Source of the DNA: Oscillospiraceae bacterium
Lineage (GTDB): Bacteria > Bacillota > Clostridia > Oscillospirales > CAG-272
Assembly: GCA_015063385.1 (NCBI GenBank)
Contig: SVUG01000007.1
Location: 1-64,000, forward strand
Reading direction: 5' to 3'
DNA: 64,000 bases
The position numbers were made by a program, and so were the translations under genes. Each line of letters starts with the position of its first letter. Position 1 is the stretch's first letter. The notes beneath the pieces are model-generated. The model made no database searches. It worked only from the letters and a program-made list of their open reading frames with translations, and was not told where the DNA came from. This document shows positions 8,955-18,309 of the stretch, piece after piece.

Positions 8955-9731
8955 ATGAATAATTTAAAAAAGATATTGATGTTCTCACTTGCCGCACTCA
9001 TTATGCTCTCGCTAGTACTGAACGTAAGTGCAAATAGTGTTTGCCACTGGTATATTAAGCGAAACGGGCACTCACGCCCGAATTTTCCTACCGAGGCGCA
9101 GAGCGTTGCACAGCACGGCGGATTTTTTATAGACGAGCGATACGGTGACGATACGGCGGAGAAAAAGCTTTATATCACCTTTGACGCAGGATATGAAAAC
9201 GGAAATATAGAGAAAATACTAGACGTTTTAAAGAGAGAAGAAGTACCCGTAGCCTTTTTTATCCTTGATAATCTGATAATTAAAAACACAGATTTGGTAA
9301 TGCGAATGGCAGACGAGGGACACCTGGTATGTAATCACACGCGTAATCACAAGGACCTGTCATTAGCTGACGAGGAGACAATCGCTGAGAGCCTATCCTC
9401 TTTAGAGAAAGTATATGAGCAAAAAACGGGTAGGGAAATGTCTAAATATTTCCGTTTTCCAGAGGGAAAATACAGTCTAAAAGCCCTCGAAGCAGTAGAG
9501 AAGCTTGGATATAAAAGTATTTTTTGGAGCTTTGGATATGACGATTGGGACAATAACCGTCAACCGTGCAGGGAAAAGGCACTTAAAAAGATACTAGACA
9601 ATACGCATAACGGTGAAATTATTCTGCTTCACCCAACCTCTAGCACAAACGCAGAAATTCTTCCTACGCTCATATCGGAATGGCGCAAAATGGGGTATAC
9701 CTTTGGTACGCTTGATGAGCTGACCGCCTAA
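8955..9731 (+). CDS. pdaA: PdaA-like polysaccharide deacetylase (spore cortex muramic delta-lactam)
   Basis: A 258-residue NodB-type deacetylase with an N-terminal signal peptide or anchor (residues 1-26). The section from CHWYIKRNGHSRP on, TFDAGYENG, the metal-binding HTRNH, FRFPEGKYS and YDDW match B. subtilis PdaA (263 residues), which removes acetyl groups from muramic acid so that cortex delta-lactam can form. The canonical second Asp of TFDD is Ala here; PdaA itself has Asn at that site. The upstream sequence AATACTA (8925-8931) resembles a forespore sigma -10, but no convincing -35 was found. Confidence 0.85.
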   Translation: MNNLKKILMFSLAALIMLSLVLNVSANSVCHWYIKRNGHSRPNFPTEAQSVAQHGGFFIDERYGDDTAEKKLYITFDAGYENGNIEKILDVLKREEVPVAFFILDNLIIKNTDLVMRMADEGHLVCNHTRNHKDLSLADEETIAESLSSLEKVYEQKTGREMSKYFRFPEGKYSLKALEAVEKLGYKSIFWSFGYDDWDNNRQPCREKALKKILDNTHNGEIILLHPTSSTNAEILPTLISEWRKMGYTFGTLDELTA

Positions 9732-9735
9732 AGAA

Positions 9736-9766
9736 AAAAGCTAGTTCAAACGAACTAGCTTTTATT
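9736..9766. terminator. bidirectional terminator between convergent genes
   Basis: The near-perfect palindrome aaagctagttc-aaac-gaactagcttt has A and T runs on both sides. It closes pdaA on the plus strand and the DUF624-like gene on the minus strand. Confidence 0.92.
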
Positions 9767-10816
9767 TTATATCAAACCGTTTCTTTTCTTGATTTCCAGA
9801 AGACGCTCCTTTTCGGTGACGTCGTCGTGCATAATGATTTCCTCAGCCTCGTCCTCGTTCTCATCTGCAAACTCTTCAGGATGTTCGAGCTTGTAGGGCT
9901 CAATCATTATCTCCTTAATCTTGAAATATGCCGCGAATACCTTCATATACGCCATAGCCGAGAACATTATAAGAAGCGGAAGCGCTACTCCAAGTGATAA
10001 CAGTATGCCGCCAAAGCTAAAGACGAAGAGAATTTCAAAAAGAATGAATAGAAGCGTGCCAAGAAGCGCCATGGCGTTTCTCTTAAGGCCCAGAAGTGAG
10101 AAAATAAGCGAATTCTTTAATATCTTGAATACCGAAAGCTTAAAGGTGACCATCTGAACGTAAATATAGCATCGCATGAAGAAATAGAGTATAACTAAAA
10201 TTACGTTGCCCCAGAACATCATTGAAGTAATAAAATCTCCCGAGGAAACCGTGGTATAGATATTGAATATAAGAATTGCGTTAATAAGACCGTCAATTAT
10301 ACCAAAGGGCAGCGCCTGCTTCCAGTTGCGCTTAATCGCGTAAAGAAAATCTGACCAGACGAACACCGGCTCGCCCATTGCAATATTTCGAAGCACGTAT
10401 GCAGTGCCAACGTTTACAAGGCCAAAGGTGAATAAAAACAGTGCACCGATACCCCAGAATACGTATGTAAGCGTAGTGTTTACCAGAACCTGCGTCTGCA
10501 GTCCCTCAAGCGCGTAGAGCGTCATCTGGAAAGGCGAGGGAGACTCTATCATAAATATACCGCCGAGATTCTGATACAGGTCGCTTGCGGGCAGAAACGC
10601 CTCCAGCTTTGTAAATCCCGAAAGCACGGCAACGATAAAGAACAGAGGAAAATTGCCGAGCACCATAATAATATTTACGGTCATTATTTTTCCAAAATTA
10701 TCTTTAAACGTGATGAAAAATCTCTGAAGCCCCGATTCCTTAATCGGCTTTTTCTTGCTTATACCTTTTCCATCAAGCTGCAAATTTAAAAGCTTAAATT
10801 TCTTTTTATCTTTCAA
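9767..10816 (-). CDS. DUF624/YesL-like integral membrane protein
   Basis: A 349-residue protein with about six hydrophobic helices. It contains GTAYVLRNIAMGEPVFVWSDFL-like residues followed by a KRNWKQ segment, the layout of the DUF624 (YesL) family, and a long acidic cytoplasmic C terminus. A start at 10816 (TTG) is preferred because GGAGG lies eight bases before it; the longer ATG start at 10837 overlaps that ribosome-binding site and lacks its own. YesL proteins are often found with carbohydrate ABC importers, but none is next to this one, so no function is assigned. Confidence 0.75.
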   Translation of the reverse strand: MKDKKKFKLLNLQLDGKGISKKKPIKESGLQRFFITFKDNFGKIMTVNIIMVLGNFPLFFIVAVLSGFTKLEAFLPASDLYQNLGGIFMIESPSPFQMTLYALEGLQTQVLVNTTLTYVFWGIGALFLFTFGLVNVGTAYVLRNIAMGEPVFVWSDFLYAIKRNWKQALPFGIIDGLINAILIFNIYTTVSSGDFITSMMFWGNVILVILYFFMRCYIYVQMVTFKLSVFKILKNSLIFSLLGLKRNAMALLGTLLFILFEILFVFSFGGILLSLGVALPLLIMFSAMAYMKVFAAYFKIKEIMIEPYKLEHPEEFADENEDEAEEIIMHDDVTEKERLLEIKKRNGLI

Positions 10817-10963
10817 GGCACATACCTCCATATACACCCACTATAATATCATATTTTGTCGGCAATTACAAGCGTGATTTTTAAAGTTTTTTAAAAAAAC
10901 GTATTTTTCTCATATATTTAACGAAACAAAAATATAATTTTAAAAAAGGTCTTGGAGGAATAT

Positions 10964-12148
10964 ATGAAAAAATTAGTTATTTTACTTTTAGCGTTTACAT
11001 TGTTTTTATCATGCGGATTAAGCACTTTTGCAGTTTTCCTACCAAAAAACGCGGCAGAAATAAATTCGGTAAATACTTCCGCCGATTTTCAGCTTAATGC
11101 TCACGTTGGTAGCGCTTATCTTTGCGAGGCTAAAACAGGTAAGGTGTTGTATGCAGAAAACGAGTTTTCCGCGGCATCGCCTGCATCCGTCACTAAGGTT
11201 ATGACGCTTTTACTCGTAGTCGAGGCGCTTGCAGCAGGGAAATTTGCGCTCACCGACACAGTCACCGTAAGTGCATACGCCGCTTCTATGGGTGGCAGCC
11301 AGGTATTTCTCGAGGAGGGCGAGCGAATCAGCGTTGAGGAGCTAATAAAAAGCACCGTCATTGCAAGCGGCAACGATTCGGCCGTTGCTCTTGCAGAGCT
11401 CACCGCCGGCAGTGAGGCAGCATTCGTAAAGCAGATGAACAAGCGTGCTATGGAGCTCGGGCTAAAAAACACCTCGTTTGAGAATACGACCGGCCTTGAT
11501 GATACCGCCGAGAAGCACTACACCTGTGCTGCGGATATCGCTACTATGTCGCGTGAGCTTATAAAACACGAAATTATTCTAAAATACAGCTCTATTTGGC
11601 AAGACAGCATACGTGGCGGCGAGTTTACACTCACCAATACCAACAGACTCGTCCGCTACTACGACGGTTGTAATGGGCTTAAAACGGGCTCTACCGATAA
11701 GGCAGGATTCTGCATCAGCGCAACTGCAAAACGCGGAAATATGCAGCTTGTAGCGGTTATAATGGGTGCAAATACCCGTGATGAGCGCAACCAAGCAGCA
11801 AGAGAGCTGCTCGACTACGGATTTGCCAATTTTGCACTGTATGAGCGCGGAGAGGAATTCATAGAAAATGCAGAGGTGCTCGGCGGTGTCAATGACTCAA
11901 CACCTCTTTATTCGAAACCTTTCTCTTGCGTCGTTGACAAATCCTGTCTCTCACGTGTAGAGCTGATTTACGATATCCCCGAAAGCCTCACAGCACCTCT
12001 TTCCAAGGGGCAAGAGGTCGGTAGCATCGTTTATAAAATTGACGGTGAGCAGATAGGGAAAAGTGATATTTATTCTGCGGAAAACGTCGAAAAAATCGGA
12101 TTTTGGGATATTTTCGCAAGAATACTGAAAAGAATTGCCTGCGGATAA
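10964..12148 (+). CDS. dacF: D-alanyl-D-alanine carboxypeptidase (DacF/PBP5 family)
   Basis: A 394-residue penicillin-binding protein of the S11 family that trims the terminal D-Ala from peptidoglycan stem peptides. It has an N-terminal signal peptide (1-23), SVTK (75-78, nucleophile Ser75), SGN (135-137) and KTG (240-242), in the expected order and spacing. A beta-rich C-terminal domain and an amphipathic terminal helix follow. The ATG at 10964 is preceded by GGAGGA. DacF is the spore-cortex member in Bacillus; the choice among DacA, DacB and DacF rests on context (pdaA nearby) and is uncertain. Confidence 0.85.
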   Translation: MKKLVILLLAFTLFLSCGLSTFAVFLPKNAAEINSVNTSADFQLNAHVGSAYLCEAKTGKVLYAENEFSAASPASVTKVMTLLLVVEALAAGKFALTDTVTVSAYAASMGGSQVFLEEGERISVEELIKSTVIASGNDSAVALAELTAGSEAAFVKQMNKRAMELGLKNTSFENTTGLDDTAEKHYTCAADIATMSRELIKHEIILKYSSIWQDSIRGGEFTLTNTNRLVRYYDGCNGLKTGSTDKAGFCISATAKRGNMQLVAVIMGANTRDERNQAARELLDYGFANFALYERGEEFIENAEVLGGVNDSTPLYSKPFSCVVDKSCLSRVELIYDIPESLTAPLSKGQEVGSIVYKIDGEQIGKSDIYSAENVEKIGFWDIFARILKRIACG

Positions 12149-12169
12149 GTGAAATTCAAGAAAATCCTC

Positions 12170-12198
12170 TTGAAAATATAAAAATCTTGTTGTATAAT
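12170..12198 (+). promoter_or_regulatory. sigma-A promoter for pgi
   Basis: TTGAAA (12170-12175), a 17-base spacer and TATAAT (12193-12198), starting 21 bases after the dacF stop. Confidence 0.82.
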
Positions 12199-12231
12199 AA
12201 AAGGGAAAAACAACTTGAAAGGCGATTAAAT

Positions 12232-13575
12232 ATGAGCGTTAAGTTAAATGAAAAATTTTTAAACGGCTTCGTTTCTTCACACGAGGTAGAATATCTCAAG
12301 CCATTTGCAAAGGTAGCACACGATCTCCTTATAAGCGGCAAGGGCCCCGGAAATGATTTTCACGGTTGGGTAAAGCTTCCCGTCGATTACGATAAGGAGG
12401 AGTTTGCCAGAATCAAGGTTGCTGCTGAAAAGATTAAAAAGAATGCGAATATCCTTGTTGTTATAGGTATCGGAGGCTCGTATCTCGGTGCAAGAGCTGC
12501 TATCGAGTTCGTAAAGAGCCCTCTTTATAACAATCTCAAGAAGGATACCCCCGATATTTACTTTGCAGGTAATAACATCTCTACTACCGCGCTTACCGAG
12601 CTTCTTTCGATATGTGAGGGCAAGGATATTGCAGTAAACGTTATTTCCAAATCGGGAACTACCACTGAGCCTGCAGTAGCATTCAGAGTATTCAAGTCGC
12701 TTCTCGTAGAAAAGTACGGCGAGGAGGGCGCAAAGGATAGAATCTTCGTCACTACCGATAAGGCTCGCGGAACGCTTAAGAAGTTCTCTGATGAGGCGGG
12801 ATACGAAACCTTCGTAGTACCGGATGACGTAGGAGGCAGATATTCCGTGCTTACCGCAGTCGGACTTCTTCCTATCGCTTGCGCAGGTATTGATATTGAT
12901 GCACTTATGCAGGGTGCTGCCGACGCTATGCAGGCGTTTAAGACTGACGACGCGGATAAGAACGATGCTATTAGATACGCTATTCTTCGTAATGCACTTC
13001 TCAGAAAGGGTAAGAACACCGAAATTCTCGTTGGCTACGAGCCCTATATGCTTATGCTTAACGAGTGGTGGAAGCAGCTTTACGGTGAGAGCGAGGGCAA
13101 GGACGGAAAGGGAATTTTCCCCTGCTCAGTAATCTTCTCGACAGATCTCCACTCTCTTGGACAGTACGTTCAGGACGGACAGAGAAATCTCTTTGAAACG
13201 GTTATCAGCATTAAAAATCCCGGCGCTAAGTTCGTAATTCCTGACGATCCTGCAAACGTTGACGGACTCAACTTCATCTCGGGCAAGGAGCTTGATTACG
13301 TTAACAAGACCGCTATGACTGCAACCCTTATTGCTCATAACGACGGCGGTGTTCCTAACATTCTCCTTGAGGTAGAGGATCGCAGCGCATACTCACTCGG
13401 TTATCTCATCTACTTCTTCGAGTTTGCTTGCGCTATTTCAGGTTATATTCTCGGAGTTAACCCCTTCGACCAGCCCGGCGTTGAGGCATACAAGAAGAAT
13501 ATGTTTGCTCTCCTTGGCAAGCCCGGCTACGAAGATATGAAGGCTGCTCTAGAGGAGCGTATTTCGGGTAAATAA
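12232..13575 (+). CDS. pgi: glucose-6-phosphate isomerase
   Basis: This enzyme interconverts glucose 6-phosphate and fructose 6-phosphate in glycolysis and glycogen synthesis. The 447 residues match the short bacterial Pgi form. Signatures visible are [11 protein letters not shown] (sugar-phosphate binding), [30 protein letters not shown] and the C-terminal [12 protein letters not shown] with the catalytic Lys. The start at 12232 (MSVKLNEKF) follows AAAGGCG and the promoter; the longer open frame would begin inside dacF. Its product level links to the glycogen operon further along. Confidence 0.97.
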   Translation: MSVKLNEKFLNGFVSSHEVEYLKPFAKVAHDLLISGKGPGNDFHGWVKLPVDYDKEEFARIKVAAEKIKKNANILVVIGIGGSYLGARAAIEFVKSPLYNNLKKDTPDIYFAGNNISTTALTELLSICEGKDIAVNVISKSGTTTEPAVAFRVFKSLLVEKYGEEGAKDRIFVTTDKARGTLKKFSDEAGYETFVVPDDVGGRYSVLTAVGLLPIACAGIDIDALMQGAADAMQAFKTDDADKNDAIRYAILRNALLRKGKNTEILVGYEPYMLMLNEWWKQLYGESEGKDGKGIFPCSVIFSTDLHSLGQYVQDGQRNLFETVISIKNPGAKFVIPDDPANVDGLNFISGKELDYVNKTAMTATLIAHNDGGVPNILLEVEDRSAYSLGYLIYFFEFACAISGYILGVNPFDQPGVEAYKKNMFALLGKPGYEDMKAALEERISGK

Positions 13576-13630
13576 TGCACATATTTAATTGTATACTTTT
13601 TACAAAATATATTATTTTCTAAAATTACTA

Positions 13631-13659
13631 TTGCAATTTTTTATTGTATAGTGTAAAAT
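13631..13659 (+). promoter_or_regulatory. sigma-A promoter for the P-loop gene
   Basis: TTGCAA (13631-13636), 17 bases, TAAAAT (13654-13659). The gene starts 47 bases downstream with AGGAGG. Confidence 0.75.
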
Positions 13660-13705
13660 ATACTTGTAGAGACATAAAAATCTCAAAACACAGGAGGATA
13701 TCAAA

Positions 13706-14107
13706 ATGATAAAATTGTTCATCGGTGGCAAGGGCTCCGGAAAAACCAAGACTCTTATTGAGATGGTAAACAATGCAGTAGAGGCTTCTAAGGGTAATGT
13801 AATCTGCATTGAGAAGGGCGACAAGCTTATACACGATATTACATATAAGGCAAGACTTGTTGATACTGACGCATATGATATATTTGAGGCAGATACACTT
13901 TACGGCTTCATCGCAGGTATACTCGCTTCCAACTCTGATATTACCGATATCTTTGTTGATTCCGCGCTCAAGATCGTTGGCAACGATACTGCTGCCTTCG
14001 AGACTATGCTCAAGAAGCTTGAAAAGATTACTGCTGACGTAAATCTTGTTATGACTGCTTCCATAGCTGTTGAGGAGTGCCCAGAGGGCATCAAGGCTTA
14101 CGCTTAA
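13706..14107 (+). CDS. small P-loop NTPase of unknown function
   Basis: A 133-residue protein starting MIKLFIGGKGSGKTKTLIEM, a clean Walker A (GGKGSGKT, residues 7-14). A hydrophobic strand ending in Asp-Ser (DIFVDSA, about 80-86) could serve as a Walker B strand, and a third strand, VNLVMTASI, lies near 112-120. The order of strand, loop, helix and late aspartate recalls small thymidine-kinase-like or AAA-core folds, but no specificity motif was recognised. It has its own promoter, a strong AGGAGG and a terminator, so it is a stand-alone, well-expressed unit. Function unknown. Confidence 0.8.
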   Translation: MIKLFIGGKGSGKTKTLIEMVNNAVEASKGNVICIEKGDKLIHDITYKARLVDTDAYDIFEADTLYGFIAGILASNSDITDIFVDSALKIVGNDTAAFETMLKKLEKITADVNLVMTASIAVEECPEGIKAYA

Positions 14108-14118
14108 AATCTATAATT

Positions 14119-14152
14119 TATCCCACAGGGCAATGCTCTGTGGGATTTTTTC
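14119..14152 (+). terminator. intrinsic terminator
   Basis: The stem atcccacag / ctgtgggat, with inner GC extension and a small loop, is followed by a T-rich run. It closes the P-loop gene. Confidence 0.92.
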
Positions 14153-14278
14153 TTTAACACAGCCCGGCACTTATGCATAGAATAATAACGAGGCATAGAT
14201 TCGTGTGTTTTTTGATAAAATGATACGCACGAAAATATCTGTGACAATTTAATATATGCATAAGGAATGGTCATAACG

Positions 14279-15142
14279 ATGCAAGAAAACAGAAACGCAT
14301 CCTTCGGCACAGGTCACGGAGGCTCCAAGCTTCCTAACTGTAGCGGAACGGTTTGCATAGACACCGAGAGAGTTCTTGATAGCTGTCGCGACAGAGATTG
14401 CTTTGAGGATACCAGAGTCTATCTTACGTGTACAGGAGAAGAAATTCTCGCAAATTCCAGCAACGTAAGAACTCGCTCCGCAAAGCTCCTTTGGGCTTAC
14501 GTGGGCGTCGATGAGGTGCCCTTTAACTGCGGATTTTATCAGGTGACGGTTCGCTATTACATTGAGGTCGAATTCGAGGCATGCCTCGGAGTAGGCAGAA
14601 ATCAGTGCTTCAAGGGACTTGCCGCACTTGAAAAGGACGTAATACTTTACGGCGGTGAGGGCAGGGCAATCAGCTTTACCTCCAGCCCACAGAACAACTA
14701 CTGCAACGTCATCGATTACAAGACTACAGTAGGCAACAACGACCCTATTGCCGTTGTAGAGACGGTAGAACCCGTTGTTCTCGGCACTAAAGTGTCCGAT
14801 TGCAGCTGCCCTTGCCCCTGCGGTGAGTACGCAGATCTTCCCGAGGGTATACGCAACTCCTTCGGCGAGGAAATAGTATTGAACTCCACGGGTCCAAGAC
14901 TCTACGTTTCATTCGGCATTTTCTCAGTAATAAGAATACAGCGCCCCGCACAGCTTCTCGTGCAGGCAACCGATTACACAGTGCCTGACAAGGAATGCAC
15001 TGCAGCAACAAACAACGATAGCCCTTGCTCACTCTTCAGAACGATGCCGTTCCCGGTTTCTCAGTTCAGAGGAACCGACTGCATCGGTGAATCCGGCAGT
15101 GGCAATCGCCCAAGTGGCGGCTGCGGATGTGGCAATAAGTAA
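14279..15142 (+). CDS. cysteine-rich protein, possible spore coat component
   Basis: A 287-residue protein with more than 20 cysteines, including CSCPCPCG in the middle and a terminal GGCGCGNK tail. There is no signal peptide, membrane segment or known catalytic motif. The ATG at 14279 is chosen because the upstream ATG at 14267 directly abuts the AAGGA. Cys-rich soluble proteins with CGCG tails in spore formers are often mother-cell coat proteins, and spoIIID is encoded 0.9 kb downstream; coat assignment is inference. The gene is bounded by terminators on both sides. The fold is otherwise unrecognised. Confidence 0.7.
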   Translation: MQENRNASFGTGHGGSKLPNCSGTVCIDTERVLDSCRDRDCFEDTRVYLTCTGEEILANSSNVRTRSAKLLWAYVGVDEVPFNCGFYQVTVRYYIEVEFEACLGVGRNQCFKGLAALEKDVILYGGEGRAISFTSSPQNNYCNVIDYKTTVGNNDPIAVVETVEPVVLGTKVSDCSCPCPCGEYADLPEGIRNSFGEEIVLNSTGPRLYVSFGIFSVIRIQRPAQLLVQATDYTVPDKECTAATNNDSPCSLFRTMPFPVSQFRGTDCIGESGSGNRPSGGCGCGNK

Positions 15143-15151
15143 AATAAAAAA

Positions 15152-15190
15152 GTCGCTCACCAAGATTTTCTCGGTGGGCGGCTTTCTTTT
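15152..15190. terminator. terminator between convergent genes
   Basis: A ten-pair stem, gtcgctcacc / ggtgggcggc (15152-15182), sits between the Cys-rich gene and the minus-strand methyltransferase, with A- and T-rich flanks. Confidence 0.88.
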
Positions 15191-15971
15191 AGTCTTTAAT
15201 AGAATTCTGCCTCATTATTTCATAGGAAAACATCGTTGTTGCTGATGCAGCAGAAAGGGAAGCACGAAATTCTCTTGCATAATCAATCTTTACAAGCTTG
15301 TCAGCCTTCTCAATAATTTGAGAGGAAATTCCGCGTTTTTCACCGCCAACGATAAGAAGTATCGGTAGCTTTAACTCGCACTGACCAAGTATGTTGTCGG
15401 TGTCCTCGTGCGCACACACGACGCTGTATCCTCGGCTCTTGAAAATATCAACGCAATCGCCGGGATTTGAGCGATATATAGTGAACAGCTCTGATGCACC
15501 TGCAGAGCTTCTGGCAACGACACCGGCCGCGCTCATCCAATTTCGCTCGGTAAGTATGACTCCGCTTGCTCCCATGGCGTATAAAGAGCGCAATGAATAA
15601 CCGAAATTATAAGGATCTTCAATTCCTTCTATCATAACGTAAAAGCCATTTTCCACAATTTCAGAATCAGCGCAAAGGTAGGGAAGTGTTCTATCAGTGG
15701 TAATGGCAACAATGCCACCGTGAGAAGTACCAAGAGTTATATTTTCGAGTTCCCCGCTTGTGACGGCTTCAATTTCAAATCCGTATTTTGCAGAAACTGC
15801 CTTAAAATATCCTATCTCTTTTGATATTTTCTTGAGTTTATCCTTGTCAAAAAGTATTTTTTCAATTTTTCTGTCGCTAATTCCCGAGTCAATGCCTTTG
15901 ATTATAGCTCTGATAGAGGTCATTCCTTCAAAAACTGTTGATTCCTTAAATTTTCTTTCTTCTTTTTGCAT
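15189..15971 (-). CDS. TrmH/SpoU-family RNA 2'-O-methyltransferase
   Basis: A 260-residue SPOUT methyltransferase. The N-terminal substrate-binding part (1-95) precedes the three SpoU motifs: IEDPYNFGYSLRSLYAMGA (motif 1, with the Asn-x-Gly-x-x-x-Arg type pattern), IVGGEKRGIS (motif 2) and LSAASATTMFSYEI (motif 3). It probably methylates ribose in rRNA or tRNA, but the exact site cannot be told. The start at 15971 (MQKEERKF) is preferred because the longer frame would run through the divergent spoIIID gene. The true start could be 48 bases further in. Confidence 0.85.
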   Translation of the reverse strand: MQKEERKFKESTVFEGMTSIRAIIKGIDSGISDRKIEKILFDKDKLKKISKEIGYFKAVSAKYGFEIEAVTSGELENITLGTSHGGIVAITTDRTLPYLCADSEIVENGFYVMIEGIEDPYNFGYSLRSLYAMGASGVILTERNWMSAAGVVARSSAGASELFTIYRSNPGDCVDIFKSRGYSVVCAHEDTDNILGQCELKLPILLIVGGEKRGISSQIIEKADKLVKIDYAREFRASLSAASATTMFSYEIMRQNSIKD

Positions 15972-16028
15972 TTGTATAGATTCACTTTCATATATTTGAA
16001 TAGACTTACTTTTGAAAGGTATAGTATT

Positions 16029-16307
16029 ATGTTTGACGTATTTGGAAGAGATCGCGCGGAGGTGCTTGCAGATTACGTAATCGAGACGGGAGCAACCGTA
16101 CGAGCTGCGGCGATCCATTTTGGAATCAGCAAAAGCACGGTACATAAGGATCTGGCGTATAAATTAAAGCACACGAACCCTACGTTATACAATAACGTAA
16201 AGGAAATTCTGGATTTAAACAAGGCCGAGCGGCATCTGAGGGGCGGAGAAGCCACCAGGAGAAAATATCTACTAGAGCGTATAAAGCATTGCGATAAGCA
16301 AAAATAG
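16029..16307 (+). CDS. spoIIID: sporulation transcriptional regulator SpoIIID
   Basis: A 92-residue DNA-binding protein of the mother-cell programme, where it activates and represses sigma-E genes and leads to sigma-K synthesis. The helix-turn-helix (about 23-43) reads AAIHFGISKSTVHKDLAYKL, and the basic C-terminal patch is RHLRGGEATRRKY (68-80); both match B. subtilis SpoIIID closely. The ATG at 16029 follows GAAAGG. It is divergent from the methyltransferase gene with a 57-base gap. No mreB/mbl homologue follows, unlike many clostridia; instead there is a long non-coding stretch. Confidence 0.95.
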   Translation: MFDVFGRDRAEVLADYVIETGATVRAAAIHFGISKSTVHKDLAYKLKHTNPTLYNNVKEILDLNKAERHLRGGEATRRKYLLERIKHCDKQK

Positions 16308-16924
16308 CAGGGAAAAATAGGGAAGTACCCTACCCCTTTTTTATCTTTGATTTTTTCGTTATGTATTTTGTATTGATTTAATGATAATTAATTTGAATTT
16401 ATATAGCTTTAAATTCATTGTGCATACAATGTATTTATAAAGCATCCGTTAAAGCCTTATCCGTAGCAAGTATTTGTTTTTAAAAATCTCCGTATAAACC
16501 ATGCGCTAAAATCATTGTGCTTTATAAACGGTATTACAAAGATATTTAAAAACTAATACTAGTATAAGACTAAAAACACCGGTATAAATATAAGGATAAA
16601 AGGCGTTAATTTAACAAAAATATCAAAGTAAGGATATAAATTAGGGCAAAATTCCCTATTTTATCTATTTTCTGTTCCCTAGATTATACAAAATTTTCCT
16701 TTTGTATAATTGGAGATATATTTCCCTAACAAGCTATTTAGCTAAATATCGTAAAAAACGGGGTGTTTTTATCGTGTGGGCTAGTCCAAGATAAGACATG
16801 AAAAAACACCTGTCGTGCGCCATCTTTGTTCTTAAAGATTTTTTAAACACAAATTAGGGAAGTACTCTGCCCTGCACTTTTTTCTCTTTTCTGCTACAGA
16901 ACTATCCCCTGCCCGATTTTACGT
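16308..16924. other. gene-free AT-rich region with hairpins
   Basis: About 617 bases without a plausible coding frame. It holds an 11-bp perfect hairpin (16683-16710, attatacaaaa / ttttgtataat), a 15-bp hairpin with one bulge (16762-16810), a small AT hairpin with a T tail (16822-16844), and two similar short segments, gggaagtaccctaccc (from 16320) and gggaagtactctgccc (from 16858). No riboswitch was recognised. Confidence 0.7.
16711..16844 (+). ncRNA. candidate small structured RNA
   Basis: A TATAAT box (16705-16710, within an 11-bp palindrome) precedes a 49-base hairpin. Its stem is ggtgttttt-(a)-tcgtgt paired with acatga-aaaaacacc (16762-16810), and the loop has 18 bases. A short terminator-like hairpin, atcttt / aaagat, with six Ts ends at 16844. 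There is no clear -35 element and no known RNA family was recognised. It could equally be a mobile-element relic. Confidence 0.25.
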
Positions 16925-16957
16925 AAAAAGACTGAGCCGCGTGACTCAGTCTTTTAA
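16925..16957 (-). terminator. aspartate kinase terminator
   Basis: The stem aaaaagactgag / ctcagtcttttt encloses an eight-base loop. The A run on the plus strand gives the U tail on the minus transcript, just after the aspartate kinase stop. Confidence 0.92.
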
Positions 16958-16959
16958 TT

Positions 16960-18273
16960 TTACTTTACGAACTCGTTATAAATTGCACCAAGAGCTGTCA
17001 CGTAATCATTAGCGTCGACGCCTATAATTATATTAAGCTCACTAGAGCCCTGATCTATCATTCTGATGTTCACACCGGCATTAGCAAGCGACATGAAGAT
17101 TCTTGCCGCAGTTCCCTTTGCCTTAACCATTCCGCGACCAACAACCGCAAGCAAGGCAATATTTTCCTCAACAAAGACGTTTTCAGGATTTACGTTCTTA
17201 CAAATACCTGCGAGAATGTCAGCGCGCTTCTCTTGGAGCGCTCTGGTGGACACGATAACGGTCATAGTGTCGATTCCCGACGGAAAATGCTCAAACGATA
17301 CACCGTTTTCCTCGAGAACCTGAAGAACCTTTCTACCAAGGCCAAGCTCGGCATTCATCATAGCCTTCTCTATCGTAATGCTGGAGAAGCCTGTTCTACC
17401 TGCGATACCAGTAATTACGTGCTCGCCAATATCGTCGGTCTCGGGAACGATAAACGTGCCGTTGTCCTCAGGACGATTGGTATTTCTGATATTAATCGGA
17501 ATCTTTGAGTATCTTACCGGGAAAATAGCATCCTCGTGAAGCACCGTAGCACCCATATAAGAAAGCTCGCGAAGCTCCTTGTACGTGATAGTTTTAATAG
17601 GCGCGGGATTATCTATAATTCTGGGGTCAGCCATCAAGAAGCCTGAAACGTCAGTCCAGTTCTCATATATGGTCGCCGACACTGCCCTAGCTACAATCGA
17701 GCCTGTGATGTCAGAACCACCGCGCGAGAAAGTCTTGATAGTTCCGTTAGGCATAGAGCCGTAGAATCCGGGAATAACGGCGTATTCCATGTGCGAAAGC
17801 GCCTCGCGCATAGCGTCGTTCGTTCTCTCAGCGTTAAAGCTGCCATCCTCGTTAAAGAACACAGCCTTCTTGGCGTCGAAGAAGCTAAAGCCAAGGTACT
17901 TTGCAAGCACCATAGCGTTAAGATACTCACCGCGGGAAGCAATATAGTCACGGCCTGTGCTATGAAGCAAGGAAAGTCTGATTTTCTCAAAGACCTCGCT
18001 CAGATCAAGCTCAATGCCAAGGTCGGCAATTATATCGTTATATCTCTGCTTGATTTCCTCAAAAACGTCGGTAATATCCTCCTCGTTATATGCAAGCTCA
18101 TAGCACTTATAAAGAAGGTCGGTCACCTTGGTATCGTTGCTAAAGCGTTTGCCGGGGGCAGAGGCTACCACGTAGCGTCTTGCAGGATCACTTTTAACTA
18201 TTTCTGCAACCTGACGGAAGTGCTCTGCATCAGCAAGCGAGCTACCGCCAAATTTCAAAACCTTAAGGCTCAT
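16960..18273 (-). CDS. lysC: aspartate kinase
   Basis: This enzyme phosphorylates L-aspartate, the first step to Lys, Thr, Met and diaminopimelate (needed for the cell wall and, via dipicolinate, spores). The 437 residues have KFGGSS at 7-12 (usually KFGGTS), FSRGGSDITGS and a C-terminal ACT pair with NIRMIDQGSSELNII. The start at 18273 is chosen because the promoter lies immediately upstream; the longer frame would include it. The leader is only about 30 bases, so there is no room for a lysine riboswitch; control may be allosteric through ACT. Confidence 0.93.
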   Translation of the reverse strand: MSLKVLKFGGSSLADAEHFRQVAEIVKSDPARRYVVASAPGKRFSNDTKVTDLLYKCYELAYNEEDITDVFEEIKQRYNDIIADLGIELDLSEVFEKIRLSLLHSTGRDYIASRGEYLNAMVLAKYLGFSFFDAKKAVFFNEDGSFNAERTNDAMREALSHMEYAVIPGFYGSMPNGTIKTFSRGGSDITGSIVARAVSATIYENWTDVSGFLMADPRIIDNPAPIKTITYKELRELSYMGATVLHEDAIFPVRYSKIPINIRNTNRPEDNGTFIVPETDDIGEHVITGIAGRTGFSSITIEKAMMNAELGLGRKVLQVLEENGVSFEHFPSGIDTMTVIVSTRALQEKRADILAGICKNVNPENVFVEENIALLAVVGRGMVKAKGTAARIFMSLANAGVNIRMIDQGSSELNIIIGVDANDYVTALGAIYNEFVK

Positions 18274-18309
18274 AATAAAGACAAATCTCCTAATTAAAAA
18301 GATAATAAT

